DNA of 44,901 nucleotides, taken from an uncultured Clostridia bacterium. Its GTDB lineage: Bacteria; Bacillota; Clostridia; TANB77; CAG-508. The translations under genes were made by a program, and so were the position numbers. Where the stretch lies: contig CALXCA010000016.1 of assembly GCA_944386685.1 (NCBI GenBank), forward strand, positions 1-44,901. The letters are read 5' to 3'. Of this stretch, positions 6,956 through 15,900 are shown one piece after another. The notes beneath the pieces are model-generated. The model did not search any database. It had not been told where the DNA came from and saw only the letters and a list, made by a program, of their open reading frames with translations. Every line of letters starts with the position of its first letter. Position 1 is the stretch's first letter.

Positions 6956-7507
6956 TTATGCAATTTCTTCTTTAGTAATAGAGTAAACAATTTTATTTTC
7001 ACTTTTTCCACTTTCTAAATTTATTTTTCTATTACGTAAACACGCTTCTTTTGTCATTCCAACATTTTTTAATATATCTTCTTTTTTCTTTGTTATTTCT
7101 TCATTACCATCATAAAAATTAGAAATTACAATATTAAATTCTTCTTCGTCTAACAAGTAATTTAATACCCTTTTTAGTGCTTCTTCCATATAATTAGATT
7201 TTCTCCATTTAGCTCCTACTTCAAATTTAATCTTGCAACATTTATTTTCTCTAGACATTTCTTGTGCCTTTATCATTCCAATTACAATGTTACTTTGTTT
7301 TTCTTCTATTGCCCATACAAATTCTCCCATTTCATATTCTTTTATATATGAAAATAAAATTTTCTTTGTCTCTTCTATGTTTCTGTGAACATTATAATCT
7401 AGACTATCTGCTAACTCCTTTTCCGTTGCTAAATTTTCATACACATCTTTTACATCCTCAATTTTAAATTTTCTGATTCTTAAGTTTTTTGTTTCTAAAT
7501 TTTTCAT
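6956..7507 (-). CDS. GNAT-family N-acetyltransferase (RimJ/RimL-like)
   Basis: 183-residue cytoplasmic protein with the layout of RimJ/RimL-type acetyltransferases, which move the acetyl group of acetyl-CoA to an amine. The N-terminal TKNLRIRKFKIEDVKDVYENL is the usual first strand and helix. VWAIEEKQSNIVIGMIKA is the central hairpin, and FEVGAKWRKSNYMEEALKRVLNYLL is the acetyl-CoA loop and helix. The consensus Q/R-x-x-G-x-G/A of that loop is degenerate here (KWRKSNY), so activity and substrate are uncertain. The ribosome site GGTAGAAAG is moderate. It is separated from tcdA upstream by a long hairpin and is probably its own unit. Confidence 0.78.
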   Translation of the reverse strand: MKNLETKNLRIRKFKIEDVKDVYENLATEKELADSLDYNVHRNIEETKKILFSYIKEYEMGEFVWAIEEKQSNIVIGMIKAQEMSRENKCCKIKFEVGAKWRKSNYMEEALKRVLNYLLDEEEFNIVISNFYDGNEEITKKKEDILKNVGMTKEACLRNRKINLESGKSENKIVYSITKEEIA

Positions 7508-7625
7508 CTTTCTACCTTACCTTTCTTAATGTATAAAAGCTTGTTGAAAAAATTGTGTTTTTCAAAGTTGCTTTTTCATTATTTTTTTATTCTATCATAA
7601 AAAATTTAAAATTTTTCATTTATTG

Positions 7626-7685
7626 CATGAAAACCCTATTTTTCGTCATGAAAAGTTTGTTTTGACGAAAAATAAGGTTTTCGTG
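7626..7685 (-). terminator. Long hairpin after tcdA
   Basis: Bases 7629-7648 pair with 7663-7682 with a single mismatch over 20 positions, and the stem continues outward a few bases with one wobble. It starts 9 bases past the tcdA stop. The loop is 14 bases. On the minus strand it is followed by only a short T-rich stretch, so termination strength is uncertain. Confidence 0.6.
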
Positions 7686-7693
7686 TCGGATTT

Positions 7694-8437
7694 TTACACT
7701 TTTATGATATCTTTTATTACTTCACCTGATATTATTAGTCCTGCTACAGATGGAACAAATGATATACTTCCTATAATTTTATTATTATTTAGTTCATTTT
7801 CTTTTATTTTAACCATTTCCATATTTTCTTTTGTATTATCTTCTATTTTTATTGGCTCTTCTTTTGAATATAAAACTTTTAATTTTTGTATACCTATTTC
7901 TTTTAATCTTTTTCTAATAACTTTAGCTAATGGACATACGCTTGTTTTATATATATCTGTTATTTCAAATTTTGTTGGGTCTAGTTTGTTTCCTGTTCCC
8001 ATACATGAAATAATAGGAACATTGTTATTGTTTGCATTTACTATTAATTCTATCTTTGATGATATTGTATCTATTGCATCAACAATATAATCTACATCTT
8101 TAATTTTATTAAATAATTTTATATTTTCCACACCAAAAAATTCTTGAAAAATTTCAACTTTTGCTAATGGATTTATTTCTAAAATTCTTTCTTTGGCTAT
8201 TTCTACTTTTGGTTTTCCTATAGTTTTTGTTGTTGCAATAATTTGCCTGTTAATATTGGTTACACTTACTATATCTTTATCTATTAGAATAAAATTTCCA
8301 ATTCCTGCTCTTGCTAAACCTTCTACAACATAAGAGCCAACACCACCAATTCCAAATATTGCAACTTTTGAATTTTGTAATTTTTCAATTTTTTCTTTTC
8401 CTATTAGTAATTCTGTTCTAGCAAATTGTTCTAACAT
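7694..8437 (-). CDS. tcdA: tRNA threonylcarbamoyladenosine dehydratase (TcdA/CsdL, ThiF fold)
   Basis: ATP-dependent dehydratase that converts t6A at position 37 of ANN-decoding tRNAs to the cyclic form ct6A. It has the E1/ThiF Rossmann core: the nucleotide loop FGIGGVGSYVVEGLARAG (about 28-45), then LIDKDIVSVTNINRQ, the adenylation segment typical of ThiF, MoeB and TcdA. Further markers are DYIVDAIDTISSK and the late cysteine in YKTSVCPLAKVIRKRLK, both characteristic of TcdA rather than ThiF or MoeB. There are no zinc-binding CXXC pairs, which also fits TcdA. The length of 247 aa is normal. The start has AGGAG 7 bases upstream. Confidence 0.92.
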   Translation of the reverse strand: MLEQFARTELLIGKEKIEKLQNSKVAIFGIGGVGSYVVEGLARAGIGNFILIDKDIVSVTNINRQIIATTKTIGKPKVEIAKERILEINPLAKVEIFQEFFGVENIKLFNKIKDVDYIVDAIDTISSKIELIVNANNNNVPIISCMGTGNKLDPTKFEITDIYKTSVCPLAKVIRKRLKEIGIQKLKVLYSKEEPIKIEDNTKENMEMVKIKENELNNNKIIGSISFVPSVAGLIISGEVIKDIIKV

Positions 8438-8582
8438 ATTTTTTCTCCTAATATTTTTTAAATTTTATTCATATTTTTATTTTTTTGAATATAATATATT
8501 AATAATAACTTTAACTTATATAATTTATCTTCAAAAAATTAATTATATAACAAAATATTCTTCAAAATCTTTTAAAAAAGTA

Positions 8583-8611
8583 TTGACAAATCATATATTT
8601 TTTTATATAAT
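8583..8611 (+). promoter_or_regulatory. Consensus sigma-A promoter of the initiator tRNA
   Basis: TTGACA (8583-8588), a 17-base spacer, and TATAAT (8606-8611): both hexamers match consensus exactly. The tRNA begins 18 bases downstream of the -10. Confidence 0.92.
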
Positions 8612-8628
8612 AAAAAATGCTAGTACAT

Positions 8629-8704
8629 CGCGGGGTGGAGCAGTTGGCAGCTCGTTGGGCTCATAACCCAAAGGTCGAAGGTTCGAGTCCTTCTCCCGCA
8701 ACCA
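8629..8704 (+). tRNA. Initiator tRNA-fMet (anticodon CAT)
   Basis: Full cloverleaf of 76 nt with encoded CCA. Anticodon loop CTCATAA. Two initiator hallmarks are visible: the unpaired C1:A72 end of the acceptor stem (CGCGGGG against TCCCGCA) and three consecutive G:C pairs in the anticodon stem (GGG...CCC). It has a perfect promoter and its own terminator, so it is a single-gene transcription unit. Confidence 0.97.
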
Positions 8705-8719
8705 TTTATTTAATATTTT

Positions 8720-8753
8720 AGACTTTTGCTATTTTTAGTAAAAGTCTTTTTTT
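8720..8753 (+). terminator. Terminator of the initiator tRNA
   Basis: AGACTTTT (8720-8727) pairs with AAAAGTCT (8740-8747), extended inward by GCT with AGT including one wobble. A run of seven T follows the stem. Confidence 0.88.
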
Positions 8754-8930
8754 GTAAAAATCAAATATTTTTGCCAATTCAATTTATAAATTTAATTTTT
8801 CTACTATTTTCTAATATAAACCTTAATTTTTTTATTTTCTTATAATTTCATTAATAAGATATTTTAGTATTTTTTCAAAAATATTATATTATACATAATA
8901 AAATTTATCAATAGTTAGCTTTATTTATTT

Positions 8931-8947
8931 TAGTAACAAAGTTACTA
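8931..8947. repeat. Small palindrome downstream of the Crp/Fnr gene
   Basis: TAGTAAC-AAA-GTTACTA is a perfect 7-bp inverted repeat. It sits within a weaker outer pairing (CTTTATT near 8920 with AATAAAG near 8963). No T-run follows. It may mark the 3' end of the regulator transcript; nothing else is recognisable between 8754 and 9031. Confidence 0.3.
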
Positions 8948-9031
8948 GTTAATGATCTTGAATAAAGAATCGATGATATTATAATATTTTAAAGCTTCGA
9001 CGCTTGATTGAAATGATTATAAGGTTTATAA

Positions 9032-9679
9032 CTAATATATAATAAAATTGTCTTTATATAATAAAGTTATCTTATTACCTTTTGTTTTTATAAATCTATC
9101 TTCTTTTAAATATTTTAATTCTCTAAACATAGATGTTCTGTTTACTACTAAATAATCTGCTAATTCTTTTAAACTAAAAGGTAATTCTATAACTCTTGAA
9201 TGACTTTTTTGATATTGTATTTCAAAATATTCTAGCAATTTATCTCTTATTGTTTTTTGAGATAAAACTCTTAATTTATCATTAGTTTTTTTGTATTTTA
9301 AGCTGATTATCTTAAATAGATTATTAATAAATATATTAAAATAATTATAATTTATATATTGGTTATTAAACAACAACTCATATTTTATTATAGCAATTTC
9401 TGTTTCTTCATTAGCAAGAAGTTGAGAGTTTCTATCATTAATAACACTAATATTCGTACCAAAAACAGAATCTTTTTTTAGTATCTCTAAGATAATCTCA
9501 TTTCCGTTCTTATCTGAATTTATAAGATTGGCACTACCAAACAATATAATTCCTATTATATTTTCCGATTTAAATGTTGAAATCATATTCTCATTTTTTT
9601 GAAATTTATAAGTATGAATATTTAAAAGGCTAAAAAGCTTGGTTTTTTGTAAGTTTGTTAAATTTTCAAAAGGGTTCAT
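9032..9679 (-). CDS. Crp/Fnr-family transcriptional regulator
   Basis: 215-residue regulator. The N-terminal cyclic-nucleotide-binding-type beta barrel (about 15-120) includes IIGIILFGSANLINSDKNGNEIILEIL and VFGTNISV, the usual turn before the last strands. A dimerisation helix (about 120-145) follows. The winged helix-turn-helix (about 165-205) contains LPFSLKELADYLVVNRTSMFRELKYLKEDRFI. No cysteine cluster for an iron-sulfur centre is present and the cAMP-contacting residues are not evident, so the signal is unknown. It is divergent from nrdDG with 181 bases between them, so it may regulate that operon; that is inference from position only. Confidence 0.88.
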   Translation of the reverse strand: MNPFENLTNLQKTKLFSLLNIHTYKFQKNENMISTFKSENIIGIILFGSANLINSDKNGNEIILEILKKDSVFGTNISVINDRNSQLLANEETEIAIIKYELLFNNQYINYNYFNIFINNLFKIISLKYKKTNDKLRVLSQKTIRDKLLEYFEIQYQKSHSRVIELPFSLKELADYLVVNRTSMFRELKYLKEDRFIKTKGNKITLLYKDNFIIY

Positions 9680-9798
9680 ATTTGTTCACATTCTTTCTTT
9701 TTAAGTTTCTTATTTAATAATAAATTTTAAATTATTTCTTCAATTTTATGATTTTAAAATTATTATAACAAATTTTAAAAAAAGTAGCAAATGCGACT

Positions 9799-9826
9799 TT
9801 TACATTTAATTTTCTATTGATAGAAT
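9799..9826 (+). promoter_or_regulatory. Possible promoter of nrdDG
   Basis: TTTACA (9799-9804), 16-base spacer, TAGAAT (9821-9826), 34 bases before the nrdD start. I looked for an NrdR-box pair and for an Fnr-type TTGAT-N4-ATCAA site between the divergent genes and found neither. Confidence 0.4.
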
Positions 9827-9860
9827 TTGTTTAAAGAAAACTAAAGGAGGAACAAAAGAA

Positions 9861-12053
9861 ATGAAAATTGTTAAAAGAGATGGACATATTGTAGATTATG
9901 ATCCAGAGAAAATTAGAATAGCAATAGGAAAAGCAAATAACGAAGTTAAAGGAAAAGAAAAAGCATCAAAAGATGAAATTGAAGAAATTATCAAATATAT
10001 CGAAGAACTAAATAAAAAAAGAATATTAGTTGAAGATATACAAGATATTATTGAAGAAAAATTAATGGAATTTGATAAATATCAATTAGCAAAAAAATAT
10101 ATAACATATAGGTATACAAGAGAATTAGTTAGAAAAGCAAACACAACAGATCAAACCATAAAAGAATTAATTGAAGGAGAAAATGAATATTGGAATAATG
10201 AAAATTCTAACAAAAATGCAGAACTTGTAACAACTCAAAGAGATTATTTGGCAGGAATAACAAGTACAGATATTACTAGAAGATTTTTACTTCCAGAAGA
10301 AATAGTTAAAGCACATGATGAAGGAATTATTCATTTCCATGATGCAGATTATTTTGCTCAAAATGCATTACACAACTGTGAATTAATTAATTTAGATGAT
10401 ATGTTACAAAACGGAACTGTAATTAATGGAGTTATGATTGAAAAACCACATAGATTTATTACTGCTGCAACTATTGCAACACAAATAATTCTTGCTGTTA
10501 CATCATCAAGTTATGGTGGAGCAACAGTTTCTCTTACACATTTAGCTCCTTTTGTTAGAGATAGTTATAATAAATATTATCAAAAATATAAAGATAGAAA
10601 TTTAAAAGAAGAAGATTGTAAAAAATTTGCTATGCAAGATACAAAAAAAGAAGTTGCAGATGGAGTACAAACATTTAATTATCAAGTAAATTCAATGACA
10701 AATACAAACGGTCAAGCACCATTTTTATCTGTTAATATGTATTTAGGAGAAACAGATGAATATAAAGAAGAATTAGCAATGATAATTGAAGAATTTTTAA
10801 AACAAAGAATTATTGGTTTTAAAAACAGAAAAGGTGTTTATATAACTCCTGCATTTCCAAAACTTTTATATGTTCTTGAAGAAGATAATATCCATGAAGA
10901 TAGCAAATACTGGTATTTGACAGAATTAGCGGCAAAATGTACTGCAAAGAGAATGGTACCAGACTATATTTCTGAAAAAATGATGAAACAATTAAAAATA
11001 AATGAAAATGGAGTTGGAGATTGTTATCCATGTATGGGATGCCGTTCATTCCTTACTCCAGATAGAACAATGAGCCTTGGAAATATTGCAAAAGCCAAAA
11101 ATTATGTACAAGGAAAAGGTAAATACTATGGTAGATTTAATCAAGGTGTTGTAACAATTAATTTACCAGATGTTGCTCTATCTTCTAAAAAAGATATGAA
11201 AGAATTTTGGAAAATATTTGATGAAAGATTAGACTTATGCCATAAAGCATTACAAATTAGACACAAAAGATTAAGTAATGTAACAAGTGATGTTGCACCT
11301 ATTTTATGGCAAGATGGAGCTTTAGCAAGATTAGCTCCAGGAGAATCTATTCACGAATTATTACACCATGGATATTCAACTATTTCTTTAGGTTATGCCG
11401 GATTATATGAATGTGTAAAATATATGACAGGACATTCTCATACAGATAAAGGCGAAGGAGAAAAATTTGGCTTAGAAGTAATGCAACATTTAAATGATAT
11501 GGCAAAAAAATGGAAAGAAGAAGAAGATATTGATTATTCTGTTTATGGAACTCCTATAGAATCTACAACTTATAAATTTGCAAAATGTTTAAGAGATAGA
11601 TTTGGAATTATAAAAGGAATTACAGATAGGAATTATATAACAAATTCATACCATGTTCCTGTTTTTGAAGAAATTGATGCATTTTCTAAATTAAAACTAG
11701 AAAGTGAATTCCAAAAATTAAGCCCTGGTGGTGCAATTTCTTATATTGAAACACCTAATTTACAAGATAATCTAGATGTTATAATAGAAGTTATAAAATT
11801 TATTTATGATAATATTATGTATGCAGAACTTAATACAAAATCTGATTACTGCCAAAAATGTGGATATACTGGAGAAATTTTAGTTGATGATAATTTAGAA
11901 TGGTATTGCCCAAATTGTGGAAATAGAGACCATAATACATTAAATGTTGCAAGAAGAACTTGTGGTTATATTGGTACAAATTTCTGGAATAAAGGAAGAA
12001 CTCAAGAAATTAAAGAAAGGGTATTACATATAGATAATAAGGTGGCAAAATAA
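9861..12053 (+). CDS. nrdD: Anaerobic ribonucleoside-triphosphate reductase, class III large subunit
   Basis: Reduces ribonucleoside triphosphates to deoxyribonucleotides under strict anaerobiosis using a glycyl radical. The N-terminal ATP-cone (about 1-90; MKIVKRDGHIVDYDPEKI) is the allosteric nucleotide site. The central ten-stranded barrel includes NCELINLDDML and the cysteine-rich segment DCYPCMGCRSFLTPDR. The C-terminal zinc site is CQKCGY...WYCPNCGNRDHN, and the glycyl radical loop is RRTCGYIG, with the radical glycine about residue 702. The length of 730 aa is normal. AAAGGAGG lies upstream of the ATG. The stop codon overlaps the nrdG start by one base, so the two are translationally coupled. 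Confidence 0.98.
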   Translation: MKIVKRDGHIVDYDPEKIRIAIGKANNEVKGKEKASKDEIEEIIKYIEELNKKRILVEDIQDIIEEKLMEFDKYQLAKKYITYRYTRELVRKANTTDQTIKELIEGENEYWNNENSNKNAELVTTQRDYLAGITSTDITRRFLLPEEIVKAHDEGIIHFHDADYFAQNALHNCELINLDDMLQNGTVINGVMIEKPHRFITAATIATQIILAVTSSSYGGATVSLTHLAPFVRDSYNKYYQKYKDRNLKEEDCKKFAMQDTKKEVADGVQTFNYQVNSMTNTNGQAPFLSVNMYLGETDEYKEELAMIIEEFLKQRIIGFKNRKGVYITPAFPKLLYVLEEDNIHEDSKYWYLTELAAKCTAKRMVPDYISEKMMKQLKINENGVGDCYPCMGCRSFLTPDRTMSLGNIAKAKNYVQGKGKYYGRFNQGVVTINLPDVALSSKKDMKEFWKIFDERLDLCHKALQIRHKRLSNVTSDVAPILWQDGALARLAPGESIHELLHHGYSTISLGYAGLYECVKYMTGHSHTDKGEGEKFGLEVMQHLNDMAKKWKEEEDIDYSVYGTPIESTTYKFAKCLRDRFGIIKGITDRNYITNSYHVPVFEEIDAFSKLKLESEFQKLSPGGAISYIETPNLQDNLDVIIEVIKFIYDNIMYAELNTKSDYCQKCGYTGEILVDDNLEWYCPNCGNRDHNTLNVARRTCGYIGTNFWNKGRTQEIKERVLHIDNKVAK

Positions 12054-12544
12054 TGAGATATAATTTAATTAGAGAAATGGATATTTCAAATGGACCAGGT
12101 TTAAGAGTATCTATATTTATGCAAGGTTGTAGTTTTCATTGTAAAAATTGTTTTAACCAAGAAACTTGGGATTTCGATGGTGGAAAAGAATTTACTGATG
12201 AAACAATAGAAAAAGTTCTACATTTATGTAGCAAAAATCACATAAAAGGATTATCAATTTTAGGCGGAGAACCTATGCACCCTAGAAATATTGAAGCAAC
12301 GACTAAACTTGCTAAAGCATTTAAAGAAAAATATCCAAATAAAACTTTATGGGTTTGGTCTGGTTTTACATTTGATAAAGATTTAAAAGATAAAGAAGTT
12401 TTAAAATATATTGATGTTTTAGTTGATGGTACATATATAGATGAATTACATGATTTTACTTTAAAATGGAAAGGTTCTTCTAATCAGAGAGTAATTGATG
12501 TTCAAAAAAGTTTAGGCAGTGGAAAAGTTGTTTTATTTGAATAA
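12053..12544 (+). CDS. nrdG: Anaerobic ribonucleotide reductase activating enzyme (radical SAM)
   Basis: Uses a 4Fe-4S cluster and S-adenosylmethionine to generate the glycyl radical on NrdD. The cluster motif is CSFHCKNC (C26, C30, C33), and the SAM-binding GGEP-type motif is in LSILGGEPMHPRN. Length 163 aa, typical of NrdG, with no extra ferredoxin domain. Start ATG overlaps the nrdD stop (TAATG). The operon ends at the long hairpin 12668-12714. Confidence 0.97.
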   Translation: MRYNLIREMDISNGPGLRVSIFMQGCSFHCKNCFNQETWDFDGGKEFTDETIEKVLHLCSKNHIKGLSILGGEPMHPRNIEATTKLAKAFKEKYPNKTLWVWSGFTFDKDLKDKEVLKYIDVLVDGTYIDELHDFTLKWKGSSNQRVIDVQKSLGSGKVVLFE

Positions 12545-12595
12545 TATGTGCATCCGTTTGAGCAAAGCTCTTTTATTGAATAGGAAAAACTTGAT

Positions 12596-12668
12596 TTTTC
12601 TTTTGAAAATAAAATTTTATTTTCACTTTAAGTTGCGAAAACTAAAGTTTCATATTGTTTCCTATACA
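12596..12668 (+). repeat. Dispersed intergenic repeat, family 2, copy A
   Basis: Segment running from TTTTCTTTTGAAAATAAAAT to ATTGTTTCCTATACAA. A second copy with the same order of blocks (GAAAATAAAATTTT, TATTTTCACTTT, AAAGTTT, ATATTGTTTCCTATACAA) is at 21900-21988. No coding capacity is seen. Both copies lie in the same orientation, close to a terminator, at the edges of the nrdDG and cohesin operons. The rest of 12545-12932 is AT-rich and holds the terminator and promoter listed separately, plus an AAAATAAAA/TTTTATTTT palindrome near 12845. Confidence 0.5.
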
Positions 12669-12714
12669 AAAAATCTTCATTTTAAATTTGTTATATTTAA
12701 AATGAAGATTTTTT
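12668..12714 (+). terminator. Terminator of the nrdDG operon
   Basis: Arms 12668-12687 and 12695-12714 are perfectly complementary over 20 bases with a 7-base loop. They start with six A and end with six T. It acts in both directions, but the only nearby transcript is nrdDG, ending 124 bases before. Confidence 0.88.
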
Positions 12715-12863
12715 ATTGCTTTTAATTATTGTTTTATTAAAATTTAATTATTTTCATCTTGATTTTTGTTATTTATTATTAAAATTTTTTATGTAATGAA
12801 TAATTAATCAAACAATCTTATAAATGTAAGTGAAAATTTCCAAAATAAAAATTTTATTTTCCA

Positions 12864-12892
12864 TTTACAAATTCTTATAATAAATGTATAAT
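12864..12892 (+). promoter_or_regulatory. Promoter of the surface protease gene
   Basis: TTTACA (12864-12869), exact 17-base spacer, TATAAT (12887-12892); the start codon is 41 bases downstream. Confidence 0.75.
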
Positions 12893-12932
12893 TAAAGAGT
12901 AATTATATTAATATTTATACAAGGAGAAAATT

Positions 12933-15900
12933 ATGAAAAAACAACAGAAAAAAATTTATTTAATTATTCTAATCATTTTTATTTCGTTACTATTTTCTAG
13001 TAATCTGTCACTTGCGAATGCTAATGAAACTTTAGAACTTAAGCCATTAGAATATTCAGATGACTTTAAAGAATGGCTAAAACTTTCTGATGAAGAAAAA
13101 TCAAAAGTAATTATGCCAAACCTATATGATGTAGAATACAAAAAAACTACTTCTAAAAATCCATTGAATATTGTTAGATCTGTAAGAGCAAGTATAAATT
13201 CGAGATTTAGTTTAAAAGATTTAATACCTGAAAATTTAGTTATAAAAAATCAGATGCAGACAAATGAATGTTGGGCATTTTCAGCACTATCATCACTTGA
13301 AACAAATCTTGCATTAAGAGATTATAAAAATCAAATTTCTCAACCTAAAGTTTATGACTATTCAGAAAGACATATGGATTATTCAACAAGTAAAACTTTT
13401 GCAAATGACGTAATAAACGAAAAAGGTTATAATAGAGAAGTTGGAAGTGGTGGAGCATACCAATTTGCTCAATCTTATTTAACAAATGGTATGGGAGCAA
13501 TTCCAGAATCTGAAATGCCTTTTGAAAATAATGAAGATAAAATTGACATAAGCGAAATTCAAGGAAAAACAGTTTCTAGCCAAGTTTATGATACAGTACT
13601 ATTTCCAGATTATAGTCTTTTAGCAGATGATGAACGTACAGATGCAATGAATCAAATAAAAGAACATATCCAAAATTATGGTTCAGTATTTACTCATATA
13701 CATGGAAATTCCTCTGGAACAATTGGTTTTAGTTGTTATAATAATGAAACAGCAGCTAAATATTGTAATTCTTCTTTTTTACATCCTATAGACCATGGAA
13801 TATCATTAATTGGATGGGATGATAATTATAGTGTTGATAATTTCTCAGAAGATGCTAGACCAACATCAAATGGAGCATGGATTGCTAGAAATTCATGGGG
13901 TGAAAGAGTTGAGTATACTTTAGATGAAATAAAAGAATTAGCATCAAGTACATATCCAAGTACTTGGCCAACACCAGAAGATGTTTCAAATGAAGATATT
14001 GAAGCGATGGGATATACTATTGAAGGAAATATTGCATATATTAATTATGGTGATGAAGGCTTAATTTATATTTCATATGAAGATTATAATGTTTCAAAAC
14101 AATTATTTGGAATAGTAAAATCTGATGATAAAACAAATTATGATTATATTTATCAATATGACGAACTTTTCCCACCATCAGAGTTATCTGTTAGCAGTGA
14201 TAATGTTTTATTAGGCACAATATTTAACAAACAATCAGATAATACTGAATATCTAACTCAAGTGTCTATTTATTCACCAAGGGAATATAATTATAAAGTA
14301 TATGTAAATCCAAATGGTACAGGAATGACTAAAAATGATTTACAACCAGTTACTTTAAAAACAGGTGAATCAGAAACTCTTGGAACAGGATACCATACTT
14401 TAGAATTTGCAGATCCTATTGAAATAAATTCAGATTCATTTGTAGTTGTTGTACAAATGCAAAATGAAAATCATGGTATTGTTGTTATTCCATTAGAAAC
14501 TCCAATATCTGAATTACAAGGTTATTGGGAAAATGTAAAAGTAGAAAGTGGTAAATGTTTTATTACTTCTGGAGAAGATTTTAATAATCTTAGTTGGCAA
14601 GATTTAGGGCAAGGTTCAACTCCAGGTGATACTACTATAAAAGCATTTACTACAGCAGATTTAAATGATGGTTCTTTAATAAATATTGAAATTACAAATC
14701 CTCCTACAAAGACAGAATATATAGAAGGTGAGAATTTTGATAAAACAGGAATGGTTGTTACTGCTAATTTTAATGATGAAGAAAATCCATCAGTTGTTTT
14801 AGATGATTCTAGTTATAGTATTACAAATGGCACAAATTTACAACTTGGACAAACAAGTGTTACTATTTCTTATGAGGGAATGACAGTAGAACAACCTATA
14901 ACAGTTGTTCCAAAAAAATTAATAGAAATAAAAGTTACTAACCCTCCTACAAAAACAGAATATATTGTTGGACAAGATTTTGATAAAACAGGTATGATTG
15001 TAGCAGGATTTTATGAAGATGGTTCAACAAAAGCAATATCAGATTATACAATAGAAAATGGAACAAACTTATCAAAAGGACAAACTTCTGTTACAATTAC
15101 ATATGATGGACTTTCAACAACTCAAAATATAACAGTTGTAGAAAAAACAGTAATAGGAATTTCTGTAAGTAAAATTCCAGATAAAACTATGTATATACAA
15201 AATGAAGAAGATTTAGATTTAGCAGGAGGAAAACTAAAAGTAACATATAATGATAATTCAACAGAGGAACTAAGCTTAGAATCTGAATTAATTACAGTAA
15301 ATGGCTTTGATAATACAAAAGTTGGAACAAATACTTTAGAAATAACATATATGGAATTTACAATAACATTAGAAATTGTAATAATAGAAAATCCAAACCA
15401 AAATCCTGATGAAGAAGATCCTGATGATACAAACCCTGATGATACAAACCCTGATGACACAAATCCTGATGACCAAAATCCTGATGACCAAAATCCTGAT
15501 GACACAAACCCTGATGATACAAACCCTGATGACACAAATCCTGATGACACAAATCCTGATGACCAAAATCCTGATGACCAAAATCCTGATGACACAAACC
15601 CTGATGATACAAACCCTGATGATGAAAATCCTGATGACACAAACCCTGATGACACAAATCCTGATGATGAAAATCCTGATGACACAAATCCTGATGACAC
15701 AAACCCTGATGATGAAAATCCTGATGAAGACGGAAATGCTGTAAGTTCAAATTTTGATAATGCTGATTTCAATATAAATAAAGTTCAATTATATACATTT
15801 TCAGATAAAAATACACAAGAATATTTACTTATAGATTTAACTGTAAATGGAATTTCAAGAAATACAGAAAATGATACTTACAAATATTACTATTATTTAT

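Noticed and set aside
7623..8090. Plus-strand 155-codon frame opposite tcdA
   Set aside because: Antisense to the well-supported tcdA; composition is that of reversed AT-rich codons and there is no ribosome site.
12519..12725. 68-codon frame after nrdG
   Set aside because: It overlaps the end of nrdG, has no ribosome site, and runs through repeat copy A and into the terminator hairpin.
15407..15727. Possible CRISPR array
   Set aside because: The repeats are contiguous 15-bp coding units without unique spacers, in frame with the surface protease.
15122..15772. Long antisense open frames with GFVSSGF or HHQDL repeats, and further repeat-coded frames on both strands
   Set aside because: They are the other-frame readings of the 15-bp NPDD repeat inside the protease gene. 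They have no ribosome sites and exist only because the unit length is a multiple of three.
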